A DNA stretch of 34,183 nucleotides from Gemmatimonas sp. (GTDB taxonomy: Bacteria; Gemmatimonadota; Gemmatimonadetes; Gemmatimonadales; Gemmatimonadaceae): positions 1 to 34,183 of the forward strand of contig PNKL01000026.1 in the NCBI GenBank assembly GCA_013822425.1, written 5' to 3'. Below, piece by piece: positions 20,354 to 27,331 of the stretch. Position numbers and translations under genes: made by a program. Every line of letters starts with the position of its first letter. The first letter of the stretch is position 1. Under the pieces are notes generated by a model. That model made no database searches, was not told the DNA's origin, and saw nothing but the letters and a program-made list of their open reading frames with translations.

Positions 20354-21057
20354 TGCTCAAACCTATTCGACTATGCTCGTTCATCGGCCTTCTTGCTGTG
20401 ACGTCGACCGCATGCGCGCAGTCCCCGTCGCGGCAGCGCGAAATCGCCATACTGTCGATTCCCTGCGCAGGACGTGTCGTGGTGCGGAATGACACTCGGA
20501 GCGGCGAGTGGGCGGACGTGAAAGTAGCTGGAAAGAGCCAGCGGGTTTACGTAAGCGCTGACACCAGCGGTGTCTCGTACACGGCTACGACGCTTTTCCT
20601 GGGCGACTCCGGCGATACGGTCGAAGTGGTCTGGCGCGGTCGACGAATCTCGTCCGTGGTCCCCGGTATCAGTTGCTTCGACGTGCCACAGGAACCGCCG
20701 TCGAACTACCCGGTCGATCAAGGGGTGCTCGTCGGCAACCTTGCTCGCGGTGTGCCTGATGGCGACGTCGTGCCAGGCCTCTTGCTCGTGCAGTTCGTGC
20801 CGGAGGCGACCTACGAGCAGCGTGCGAACCTAATTCGGTCCGTCCACGCGCAAGTGGTCGGCGGCATACCAGAGCCGACTCCTGGGTACGTGTTGCTTGT
20901 TCCGGACGACTCGCTGGGTACGCGCGTAAAGGCATTGCACGCGGAACTGCGGCACTCGCCCCTGGTTAGACGCGTCAGCCACGATCGGCTACTGCCAAGT
21001 CCCGGAGAGGACTGGCGATCAGGCGCGCGGCGCAGCGACAGAAAACCGACATCGTGA
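20353..21057 (+). CDS. Secreted partner protein carrying a stand-alone subtilase pro-domain (I9-like)
   Basis: This 234-residue protein has a signal peptide (CSFIGLLAVTSTACAQ, cleavage probably after Ala22; lipidation at Cys21 is less likely because the lipobox is poor). Residues 35-115 look like a small beta domain. Residues 146-214 align with the pro-domain of the upstream protease: both read VQFV..A....RA..I..V...VVGG, then G.Y/V...VP-D..G, then an LR-containing helix. The catalytic domain that normally follows such a pro-domain is absent; the protein ends after a charged tail. Its ATG overlaps the protease stop (TAATG), so translation is coupled. By analogy with I9 pro-domains it could inhibit or fold the protease. 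Alternatively it is the remnant of a second, truncated subtilase. Confidence 0.75.
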   Translation: MLKPIRLCSFIGLLAVTSTACAQSPSRQREIAILSIPCAGRVVVRNDTRSGEWADVKVAGKSQRVYVSADTSGVSYTATTLFLGDSGDTVEVVWRGRRISSVVPGISCFDVPQEPPSNYPVDQGVLVGNLARGVPDGDVVPGLLLVQFVPEATYEQRANLIRSVHAQVVGGIPEPTPGYVLLVPDDSLGTRVKALHAELRHSPLVRRVSHDRLLPSPGEDWRSGARRSDRKPTS

Positions 21058-21109
21058 GAGAGAACCCAAGCCATAAACAGCAGTAACGAAGAGAGTTATG
21101 GAATACAGA

Positions 21110-21138
21110 CAGAACGGAAGTAGGATAGTTCCGTTCTG
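21110..21138 (+). terminator. Hairpin after the protease/partner pair
   Basis: CAGAACGGAA (21110-21119) and TTCCGTTCTG (21129-21138) form a perfect 10-bp stem with a nine-base loop, 53 bases after the partner's stop. No U-tract follows. Its outer stem sequence (CAGAACG/CGTTCTG) is the same as that of the terminator at 16733-16785. Confidence 0.5.
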
Positions 21139-21164
21139 AGTCCGACGCTCCACTCTGGGCTTCA

Positions 21165-21324
21165 TTCACCACGGAGCACGGAGCGACCGGAGGGCCACGG
21201 AGTACGGCCAACGCTGGGTGAACCACAGCGCGCCACGCAGATCGTTGCGTGGCGCCCGTTGTTCCTCCCGCAAGTAGCAGTCCTCCGTGGCCCTCCGTCA
21301 GTCCTCCGCGTGCTCCGTGGTGAA
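21165..21324. mobile_element. 160-bp palindromic element with 16-bp perfect terminal inverted repeats (MITE-like)
   Basis: The ends TTCACCACGGAGCACG (21165-21180) and CGTGCTCCGTGGTGAA (21309-21324) are exact reverse complements. Inside are a second perfect 15-bp pair, CGGAGGGCCACGGAG (21188-21202) with CTCCGTGGCCCTCCG (21283-21297), and a 10-bp pair GCGCCACGCA (21230-21239) with TGCGTGGCGC (21246-21255) around a six-base loop. There is no coding capacity and no clear target-site duplication. It may be a non-autonomous transposable element or a REP-like extragenic palindrome. Confidence 0.65.
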
Positions 21325-21439
21325 GAAATCCCGCGCGGCGCCCTCTGTGTCATGGCGTGGTGAATAGGTTTGGCGTCGCGCGCTGTTCCACCGGCCCGAT
21401 CCGTCGTATCCTAGCAGCAGCGATTCCCAGGAGCCCCTC

Positions 21440-21868
21440 ATGAAATCCCTCGCGGTCACCGCGCTGCTGCTGGCCATCGCCTGCTCGTCCAAGGGTTCGA
21501 GCACGGCGCCAGCCGTCGTAAACACGACCACGGTGACGCTCGGGCCAGCGGTTGCCACGGACACGTACCGGCCGAGCGGCCTTCCGGCGACCTGGACGGG
21601 GTTCTGTCCGGTGGCCAGCCCGAGCACGGTGACGCTCACGGCGGGGAATGCCTACCAGATCGTCAATCAGACCGGGCGCTCCCTCGACATCATCACGCTC
21701 CCGAGTCGCGCTGCCATCGAGACCATCGCTGCCGCCGGTACCGGGGTGAAGCACGTTGAGTTCGGGGCCGTGAGCCAGGCGACGTTCACCTTCACGGTGA
21801 CGGTGAACGGCTGCACCGACACCCGGTCGGGGCAGGGGCTGTTCAACGTGACGGTCAACAGCAAGTAG
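21440..21868 (+). CDS. Small secreted lipoprotein of unknown function
   Basis: The 142-residue product begins with a lipoprotein signal MKSLAVTALLLAIAC; lipobox AIAC places the lipidated cysteine at residue 15. After a Ser/Thr-rich linker the mature part looks like a single small beta-sandwich: alternating hydrophobic strands (TVTLTAGNAYQIVNQT, TFTFTVTVNGCTD, GLFNVTVNSK) with two further cysteines (GFCPVAS and NGCTD) that could form a disulfide. I do not recognise a family. AGGAG lies six bases before the ATG and a TATCCT box about 28 bases before it, so it probably has its own promoter. It has no obvious partner among the neighbours. Confidence 0.75.
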   Translation: MKSLAVTALLLAIACSSKGSSTAPAVVNTTTVTLGPAVATDTYRPSGLPATWTGFCPVASPSTVTLTAGNAYQIVNQTGRSLDIITLPSRAAIETIAAAGTGVKHVEFGAVSQATFTFTVTVNGCTDTRSGQGLFNVTVNSK

Positions 21869-21992
21869 CGCCGCCGCGCAACCTTCCACGCCCTCGCTCG
21901 TCCAATTAGCAGTTGGCGTCCGTCCCCGCCTTGAAGGTGGGGGCGGGTTCTGCCATGCTTTTCCACGACTTTACCGTCGACCGGACCCGTCC

Positions 21993-23096
21993 ATGGCCCG
22001 CATTCGCGCTTTGCTGCTCGCCTCTGCCGTAGTTGGTGCCGCCCTGACCCTCCAGGCGCAGCAGCCTGCGGCCGCGCCGGCGGCCATGCCGGCCACGCAC
22101 ACGGTCGTGCGCGGCGAGACGCTGTGGAGCCTCGCCAAGCAGTACCTCGGCGATGCCTACCTCTGGCCCGAGATCTACCGTCTGAACACGGCCGTGATCG
22201 AGGATCCGCACTGGATCTATCCGGGTGAGGTGCTCAAGCTCCCCGCCGGCGTTGCCGAAGCACCGGCCGCCGCCGCGGGTGCCGCCGCCACCGCGGGTCC
22301 AGCCGCGCCGTACGACCCGAATGCCTCGACCATCTTCGATAGCCGCCGTACGCAGGGTCAGCGCCGGGCGCGTCAGTCGGCGGAGTTGATGAAGTCGCGG
22401 CTCGCCGTGCGCCCAGGTGAGTATCTCGCGGCGCCATTCGTCTGGACCGTCGGCGGCCCGGTGAGTGCCGGTCGCGTGCTGAAGTCCGCCAATTCGCAGA
22501 TCATCGCACCGACGCTCGAGCAGCGCGTCTATCAGTCGCAGGAGGCCATCTACATTCGCCTGCCGGGCGGCGCGGACCGCGCCAACGGTACGCGCTTCAT
22601 GACCTTCGAGTTGGGTCCCGTACTTCAGGGACAGGGGCAGGTGGTCGTCCCGACCGGCATCATCGAGCTGCGAGAGGATCCGGCGGCTGGCGATGGCCGC
22701 GCGGTCATCCTCCAGCGCTTCCGCCAGGTCCTCGAGGGGCAGGGCGTGATGCCCATCGACTCGCTGATGCCGCGCCTCGACCAGCATCCATCGGCCGTGG
22801 AGTTTGGCGCGGGAACGAAGCTCTCGTGGGTGCTCAACCAGCCGGTGCTCGCGCAAATCGGGCAGTACATGATCCTGACGGCCACGAGCCGCGATGGCTT
22901 CGTCCCGGGCGATCAGGTGACGCTCATGACGTCCCTGGGGACGGGTGAGCAGGGCGAGCGGCACACCCCGGAAGCGGCGGGCGTGCTGCAGGTCCTGCGC
23001 GTCACTCCCTATGGCTCGTCGGCGATCCTCGTCAACCGTTCGCAGGCTGCAATCACGATCGGCATGGATGGCCGCGTCTCTGCCAAGATGCCCTGA
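21993..23096 (+). CDS. Secreted LysM-domain protein
   Basis: The 367-residue product has a Sec signal peptide (MARIRALLLASAVVGAALTLQAQ, cleavage about residue 23), then a Gln/Ala/Pro linker and one LysM domain at about 35-85 (HTVVRGETLWSLAKQYLGDAYLWPEIYRLN ending IYPGEVLKLP in outline), the usual peptidoglycan-binding module. An Ala-rich spacer (86-105) leads to about 260 residues with no enzymatic motif that I recognise; several strands with hydrophobic-glycine patterns suggest a beta-rich domain. It would act in the periplasm or at the cell wall. ATG 21993 has no good ribosome-binding site. It precedes a sugar epimerase gene by only 39 bases, but that gene has its own leaderless-type promoter. 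Confidence 0.8.
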   Translation: MARIRALLLASAVVGAALTLQAQQPAAAPAAMPATHTVVRGETLWSLAKQYLGDAYLWPEIYRLNTAVIEDPHWIYPGEVLKLPAGVAEAPAAAAGAAATAGPAAPYDPNASTIFDSRRTQGQRRARQSAELMKSRLAVRPGEYLAAPFVWTVGGPVSAGRVLKSANSQIIAPTLEQRVYQSQEAIYIRLPGGADRANGTRFMTFELGPVLQGQGQVVVPTGIIELREDPAAGDGRAVILQRFRQVLEGQGVMPIDSLMPRLDQHPSAVEFGAGTKLSWVLNQPVLAQIGQYMILTATSRDGFVPGDQVTLMTSLGTGEQGERHTPEAAGVLQVLRVTPYGSSAILVNRSQAAITIGMDGRVSAKMP

Positions 23097-23123
23097 ACGG
23101 GGGCGTCGCCGCCCTCTGCGGAT

Positions 23124-23138
23124 TAGCTTTCACGCATG
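23124..23138 (+). promoter_or_regulatory. Leaderless-type promoter at the second epimerase start
   Basis: TAGCTT (23124-23129) ends seven bases before the ATG at 23136, the same arrangement as at uvrB. No Shine-Dalgarno sequence lies between the LysM gene's stop and this ATG. Confidence 0.4.
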
Positions 23139-24089
23139 ACCAGACGCGCGCTCGTCACCGGCGGTGCGGGCTTCATCGGCTCGCACATCGCCGACGCCCT
23201 GCTTGACCGCGGTTTTCAGGTGGTTGTGCTCGATGATCTTTCGACCGGTCGCCGCGAAAACGTGCCGTCGGGCGCGGAGTTCACCCCGTGCGATGTGCGC
23301 GGCGCGGAGGCCGCGCGGGTGGCGCGCGAGGGCGGCTTTGACGTCGTCCTGCACCAGGCCGCGCAGATTGACGTGCGCAAGAGCGTCACCGACCCGGTGC
23401 ACGATGCCTCCATCAATATCCTCGGTGCGCTGAACCTGCTCGAGGCGGTGCGTGCCGCCTCCAGACGCCCGCGGTTCATCTTCGCCTCGACCGGCGGGGC
23501 GATTTACGGCGACTTCGTGACGCCCCCGAACCTCGAGGACTACGCCAAGGACCCCGACTCGCCGTACGGCATCGCCAAGCTCGCGGTGGAGCACTACCTC
23601 GCGTATTACGGGCGCGTGCACGGTGTTGAAGGGGCGGTGCTTCGCTACGCCAACGTGTACGGGCCGCGGCAGGATCCGCACGGCGAGGCGGGCGTCGTCG
23701 CGATCTTCTGCAACCGTCTGCTCGACGGCAAGCCGCTGACCGTTTTTGGCGACGGCACGCAAACGCGCGACTACGTGCACGTGAAGGACGTCGCTGCCGC
23801 CAACGTCGCCGCCGCGACGGTTGCGCTGCCTCCGATCGGCACGCTCGACGCGCGCGCCCTGAACATCGGCACCGGCGTGGAGACGGACGTGCTGACGCTC
23901 GCCGAGACGCTGCGCGCCGTAAGCGGCCGCGACGCCGAGATCGAGTTCGCGCCGGCCCGCCCGGGGGAACAGCTGCGCTCCGCCGTCAGTATCGGGAAGG
24001 TGCGGACGCTCCTCGGCTGGAAACCCGAGCGCTCGCTCGAGGCGGGGCTGAGGGAGACGTTTGAGTTCTTCGCGGCGCAGCGCAGTTGA
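23136..24089 (+). CDS. NAD-dependent nucleotide-sugar epimerase (UDP-glucose 4-epimerase-like)
   Basis: This 317-residue extended SDR enzyme has the N-terminal Rossmann motif GGAGFIG (Gly9, Gly12, Gly15), the FASTGGAIYG strand carrying the catalytic Ser/Thr, the YxxxK pair Tyr144/Lys148 in YGIAK, and the C-terminal RYANVYGPRQDP and FGDGTQTRDYVHVKDVA segments that bind the sugar nucleotide. The overall match is closest to UDP-glucose 4-epimerases of the archaeal/bacterial galE-like type; a UDP-N-acetylglucosamine epimerase is possible. It would supply precursors for cell-surface glycans, fitting the envelope genes that follow. A 13-bp repeat array separates it from tolQ. Confidence 0.88.
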   Translation: MTRRALVTGGAGFIGSHIADALLDRGFQVVVLDDLSTGRRENVPSGAEFTPCDVRGAEAARVAREGGFDVVLHQAAQIDVRKSVTDPVHDASINILGALNLLEAVRAASRRPRFIFASTGGAIYGDFVTPPNLEDYAKDPDSPYGIAKLAVEHYLAYYGRVHGVEGAVLRYANVYGPRQDPHGEAGVVAIFCNRLLDGKPLTVFGDGTQTRDYVHVKDVAAANVAAATVALPPIGTLDARALNIGTGVETDVLTLAETLRAVSGRDAEIEFAPARPGEQLRSAVSIGKVRTLLGWKPERSLEAGLRETFEFFAAQRS

Positions 24090-24114
24090 GCGGACACCGA
24101 CGCAGCCGGAATCG

Positions 24115-24179
24115 CCAATCGCAATCCTTCTTCGAAATCCTGAATCGCCATCCTGAGTCCAAATCCTGAATCAGCCCCA
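24115..24179 (+). repeat. 13-bp repeat array upstream of tolQ
   Basis: Five consecutive units run without interruption: CCAATCGCAATCC (24115), TTCTTCGAAATCC (24128), TGAATCGCCATCC (24141), TGAGTCCAAATCC (24154) and the diverged TGAATCAGCCCCA (24167). The array ends three bases before the tolQ ATG, leaving no room for a ribosome-binding site of normal type. Confidence 0.88.
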
Positions 24180-24182
24180 AGC

Positions 24183-24872
24183 ATGAATTCTGCCATCCCG
24201 ACGACTCCTCTCGAGCTCATCACCAACTCGGTCCTCGCCACCAAGGTCGTCCTGGCGATCCTGCTCGTGCTGTCGTTGTACAGCTGGGGCATCATGCTGG
24301 CGAAGTGGCTCGAGTTCCGGCGAACGAGCCGGGCGTCGCTGGCCTTCATGCGCGAGTTCGCGCGGGCGACGCGGCTCGAGCAGGCGGTGGCGATGGCGCG
24401 CAAGGCGCCGCCCTCACCCTTCAACCGCGTCTTCGCCCGCGCCATCAACTTCCTGCAGGACACAGTCGTCAAGGACGGCGAAGGGAATGCGCGGCCGATC
24501 CGCGAGTCGCAGGTGGAGGCGATGCGCCTCCTGCTCGACGCCGAGGTGACCGCGGAGCGCGACGCCCTCGGGCGCTTCATCCCGTCGCTTGCCGTGATCG
24601 GCTCGGCGAGCCCCCTCATCGGCCTGTTCGGCACGGTGCTCGGCATCATTGACGCCTTCCTCAACGTGGCCATCAAGGGGTCGGGCAACCTCGGCGCGGT
24701 GGCGCCCGGCGTCGCCGAGGCGCTCATTGCCACGGCGGCGGCGCTGGCCGTCGCGATTCCGGCGACCTTTGCGTACAACATCTTCGCCGCGCGGCTGAAC
24801 CGCTTCGATGGTGAACTCGAGGGGTTCGGCTCCGAGGTCATCGCGCTGATGGCGCGCGAGGGGCGCGTCTAG
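24183..24872 (+). CDS. tolQ: Tol-Pal system proton channel subunit TolQ (ExbB family)
   Basis: TolQ forms, with TolR, the inner-membrane proton channel that energises TolA during outer-membrane constriction at division. The 229-residue product has three predicted membrane helices: about 18-40 (VLAILLVLSLYSWGIMLAKW), about 138-160 (SAS-PLIGLFGTVLGIIDAF) and about 178-200 (LIATAAALAVAIPATFAYN). The last two contain the conserved GLFGTVLGI and AxATA(x)GLxVAIPA-type motifs of the MotA/TolQ/ExbB family. The next gene begins one base after its stop, and the whole tol cluster follows in standard order, which distinguishes it from an isolated ExbB. Its leader is occupied by the 13-bp repeat array. 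Confidence 0.95.
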   Translation: MNSAIPTTPLELITNSVLATKVVLAILLVLSLYSWGIMLAKWLEFRRTSRASLAFMREFARATRLEQAVAMARKAPPSPFNRVFARAINFLQDTVVKDGEGNARPIRESQVEAMRLLLDAEVTAERDALGRFIPSLAVIGSASPLIGLFGTVLGIIDAFLNVAIKGSGNLGAVAPGVAEALIATAAALAVAIPATFAYNIFAARLNRFDGELEGFGSEVIALMAREGRV

Positions 24873-25289
24873 GTGCGCCGTCGCACCCACGGTGATCGCA
24901 CGCCGCTCAACGCCGACATCAACGTCGTGTCGCTGATCGACGTGATCCTGCTGCTGCTCGTCATCTTCATGATCACGGCGCCGCTGATGCAGGGCGGGGT
25001 GGACGTGTCGCTCCCCAAGACGGAGTCGCGCGCCCTCGCGCCGAAGGGCGGCATCGTGGTGAGCATCACGGCCACTGGCCGCGTGTACGCGAACGAAACC
25101 GCCATGTCGCTCGCCGAGTTCAAGGCGTCGTTCAAGATGCTGTCGTCGCGGGCGGGGCGAGAGGGTGTGTACGTGCGCGCCGACCAGGGAGCGCCCTACG
25201 GCATTGTCGCGCAGGTGCTCGCGACGATTCAGGCGGCCGGCATCGTCAACGTCGGCCTGGTCACCGCTCCGGAGACCGTGCAGCCATGA
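24873..25289 (+). CDS. tolR: Tol-Pal system protein TolR (ExbD family)
   Basis: The 138-residue partner of TolQ has a single N-terminal membrane helix (VVSLIDVILLLLVIFMITAPLM) with the essential proton-carrying aspartate at position 23, followed by a periplasmic domain beginning GVDVSLPKTES. The start is a GTG immediately after the tolQ TAG, and its TGA overlaps the tolA start (ATGA), indicating coupled translation of the channel and its effector. Length and motif order match TolR/ExbD; the Tol assignment comes from the neighbours. Confidence 0.94.
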   Translation: MRRRTHGDRTPLNADINVVSLIDVILLLLVIFMITAPLMQGGVDVSLPKTESRALAPKGGIVVSITATGRVYANETAMSLAEFKASFKMLSSRAGREGVYVRADQGAPYGIVAQVLATIQAAGIVNVGLVTAPETVQP

Positions 25290-25981
25290 TCCGGGCCGAA
25301 GCTCGCCAGTCGGGGATCGCCGCACCGCTGGTCGCTTCGGCCGTCCTCCACGTGTTGCTGGCGGCGGCCGTCGTCGTCGCGTCGCGCACGGGCGGCAGTG
25401 TCTCGCTGCCTCCGATGTACAAGGTGGAACTGATTGCGGCGCCACCAGGTCCGCCGGCCATCGGCACCGTCGCCGATGCGGCAACTCCGGACGCGGCCAA
25501 GGCGGCGACTCCGCCGAAGCCGGCGCCGAACGCGGTCCCGATCAAGAAACCGACGGCGAGGAACGCGAAGACACCGTCCAAGGCAACGCCGATGCCGGCA
25601 ACCAGGGCTGGCGCCGCCGCGCCACGCGCCGCGGGTGGCGCGGTGGGCGGTGCGGGGGCCGACGTCGCCAACATCCGCACCGAGGGGATCGACTTCCCGT
25701 TTCCGGGGTACCTGCAGAACATCGTCCGGCAGGTGCGACTGAACTTCGCCCCGACGGACAGGGCGCTCCGGACGGCGGAGGTCTTCTTCTTCATCCGGCG
25801 AGACGGTTCGATGGCCGGCTTCCGCTTTCTGCAGCGCAGTGGCTCGTACGCGTTCGACCTGGAATGCGAAGGGGCCGTTGAGGCTGCGGCGGCCACCAGG
25901 GCGTGGGGGCCGCTGCCGGCACAGTTCATGGACGACGTGCTCCCGGTCATCTTTCGTTTCGACCCGAAAACCCTTCGTTGA
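25286..25981 (+). CDS. tolA: TolA-like energy transducer
   Basis: The 231-residue product has one N-terminal membrane helix (PLVASAVLHVLLAAAVVVAS) containing the SxxxH motif (Ser18, His22) that TolA and TonB use to couple to TolQ-TolR. A Pro/Ala/Lys-rich stretch (about 50-125) spans the periplasm and is much shorter than the long helical domain of E. coli TolA. A C-terminal TonB/TolA-like domain (about 140-231: YLQNIVRQVRLNFAP, VFFFIRRDGSMAGFRFLQRSG) follows. It overlaps tolR by four bases and tolB by one. TonB is the alternative name, but the position between tolR and tolB favours TolA. Confidence 0.85.
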   Translation: MIRAEARQSGIAAPLVASAVLHVLLAAAVVVASRTGGSVSLPPMYKVELIAAPPGPPAIGTVADAATPDAAKAATPPKPAPNAVPIKKPTARNAKTPSKATPMPATRAGAAAPRAAGGAVGGAGADVANIRTEGIDFPFPGYLQNIVRQVRLNFAPTDRALRTAEVFFFIRRDGSMAGFRFLQRSGSYAFDLECEGAVEAAAATRAWGPLPAQFMDDVLPVIFRFDPKTLR

Positions 25982-27297
25982 TGCCTTTTCGATCTATCCG
26001 TTGGTACGGAGTTCCGTGCCCCTGCCTCCTCCTGGTCGCGGCCCTCAGCCTGTGCCCCGTGCCGGCGGTCGCGCAGGACACGATTCCCGCAGGCGTGCGC
26101 GTTGGCCTCACCTACGACCCGAGCACCCGGCCCGGCGTCTTCGTGACGGCGGTTGCGGGCGAGCACGGTGATTCGGTGCGAGCCATCCTCGCGCGCGACC
26201 TCGATTTCGGTGACCGGCTCACCGTCATCAGCGCCGAGGCCGGGCCGCCGCCGAGCGGCCGCTTCAACTACGAGTTGTATCTGAAACTCGGCGCGTCCGC
26301 CATCGTGCAGGCCTCGGTGACGCGGCAGGGATCGCTCCACGTGGCCGTGCACGACGTCGCCGCCAAGCGCGTACTCAACGTCGCCGACTTCGCGTTCAAC
26401 GGCTCGGCCCCGCTGTCGGCGGCCTGGCGGATGGCGGTGCACCGTGCCAGCGATGAGGTGGAGCGATGGATCACCTCCACGCGCGGCATCGCCGCTTCAC
26501 GCATTGCCTTCGTGCGGGACCAGCGGCTCTGGTTCGTGGACTCGGACGGCGCCAACCTGACGCCGGTGGGCGTGGGCGGCATCGCGTTGTCGCCCGCCTG
26601 GCATCCCACCGGCCGCTACATCGCCTATGCCTCGATGGCCGACGACGGCACGCATATCAACGTGCGCGACCTCGGCACGGGCCAGACGCGCCGCATTCCC
26701 AGCCTCGGCGGCACCAACATCACCCCCGCGTTCTCGCCGGACGGCAGCACGCTGCTCTTCTCGGCCGGAGACGACGGGACGGACCTGTATGCCGTCGCGC
26801 CCTTTGGGGGGGAAGCGCCACGCCGGGTGACCTTTGGGCGGGGGACGCCGACGTCGTCGCCGACGTTCAGCCCGGACGGCCGCAAGATCGCCTATATCTC
26901 GGGTCGCCTCGGTCATCCTGAGGTGTATATTACCGATGCGGACGGAACGAACGCGGAACTGCTGACCGAATCACCGAGCGGGGACCGGCCGTATCGCGCC
27001 AGTCCCGATTGGTCGCCCGACGGCCGCTCCGTGGCGTTCACGTCGCAGGAAGGACCGAACCTGCAGGTGATGGTGATCAGCATGCGCGACCGCAAGATCA
27101 GGCAGCTGACCGGCGACGCGCGCAATGAAGACCCGTCGTGGGCACCGGATGGTCGGCACGTGGTGTTCACGTCAACGCGTTCGGGCGCCAAGCAACTCTG
27201 GGTGCTCGACACGGAATCGGGGCGCACGCGGCAACTGACGCGGGGTGCCGGTGTCGCCCGAATGGCTGCGTGGTCACCGCGGATGGAACAACCGTAG
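25981..27297 (+). CDS. tolB: Tol-Pal system periplasmic beta-propeller TolB
   Basis: TolB is the periplasmic shuttle that binds Pal and is displaced by TolA. The 438-residue product starts at ATG 25981, overlapping the tolA stop (TGATG), with a signal peptide ending PAVAQD. An N-terminal TolB_N-like domain (about 33-170) precedes a six-bladed propeller with PD40 repeats: AWHPTGRYIAYAS, AFSPDGSTLLFSAGDDG, TFSPDGRKIAYIS, DWSPDGRSVAFTS and SWAPDGRHVVFTS. The longer open frame beginning at 25903 lies within tolA and is discarded. It is 34 bases upstream of pal, the usual order. Confidence 0.95.
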   Translation: MPFRSIRWYGVPCPCLLLVAALSLCPVPAVAQDTIPAGVRVGLTYDPSTRPGVFVTAVAGEHGDSVRAILARDLDFGDRLTVISAEAGPPPSGRFNYELYLKLGASAIVQASVTRQGSLHVAVHDVAAKRVLNVADFAFNGSAPLSAAWRMAVHRASDEVERWITSTRGIAASRIAFVRDQRLWFVDSDGANLTPVGVGGIALSPAWHPTGRYIAYASMADDGTHINVRDLGTGQTRRIPSLGGTNITPAFSPDGSTLLFSAGDDGTDLYAVAPFGGEAPRRVTFGRGTPTSSPTFSPDGRKIAYISGRLGHPEVYITDADGTNAELLTESPSGDRPYRASPDWSPDGRSVAFTSQEGPNLQVMVISMRDRKIRQLTGDARNEDPSWAPDGRHVVFTSTRSGAKQLWVLDTESGRTRQLTRGAGVARMAAWSPRMEQP

Positions 27298-27331
27298 TCG
27301 CCGTCGTCTGACCCCCACTGGAGACCCTGTT

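Larger units (their letters stand above)
21058..21439. other. 382-bp noncoding region with hairpin and inverted-repeat element
   Basis: It holds a 10-bp hairpin (21110-21138), a 160-bp element with terminal inverted repeats (21165-21324), and a -10-like TATCCT (21407-21412) with AGGAG (21430-21434) in front of the next gene. No open frame with a recognisable product is seen. Confidence 0.6.

Noticed and set aside
20353-21057. Calling the subtilase partner a pseudogene
   Set aside because: It has an intact start, signal peptide, complete pro-domain and translational coupling; truncation remains an alternative but decay is not visible.
9313-24179. CRISPR array as an explanation of the 13-bp repeats
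   Set aside because: Units are contiguous with no unique spacers, are degenerate and far shorter than CRISPR repeats, and no cas genes are present.
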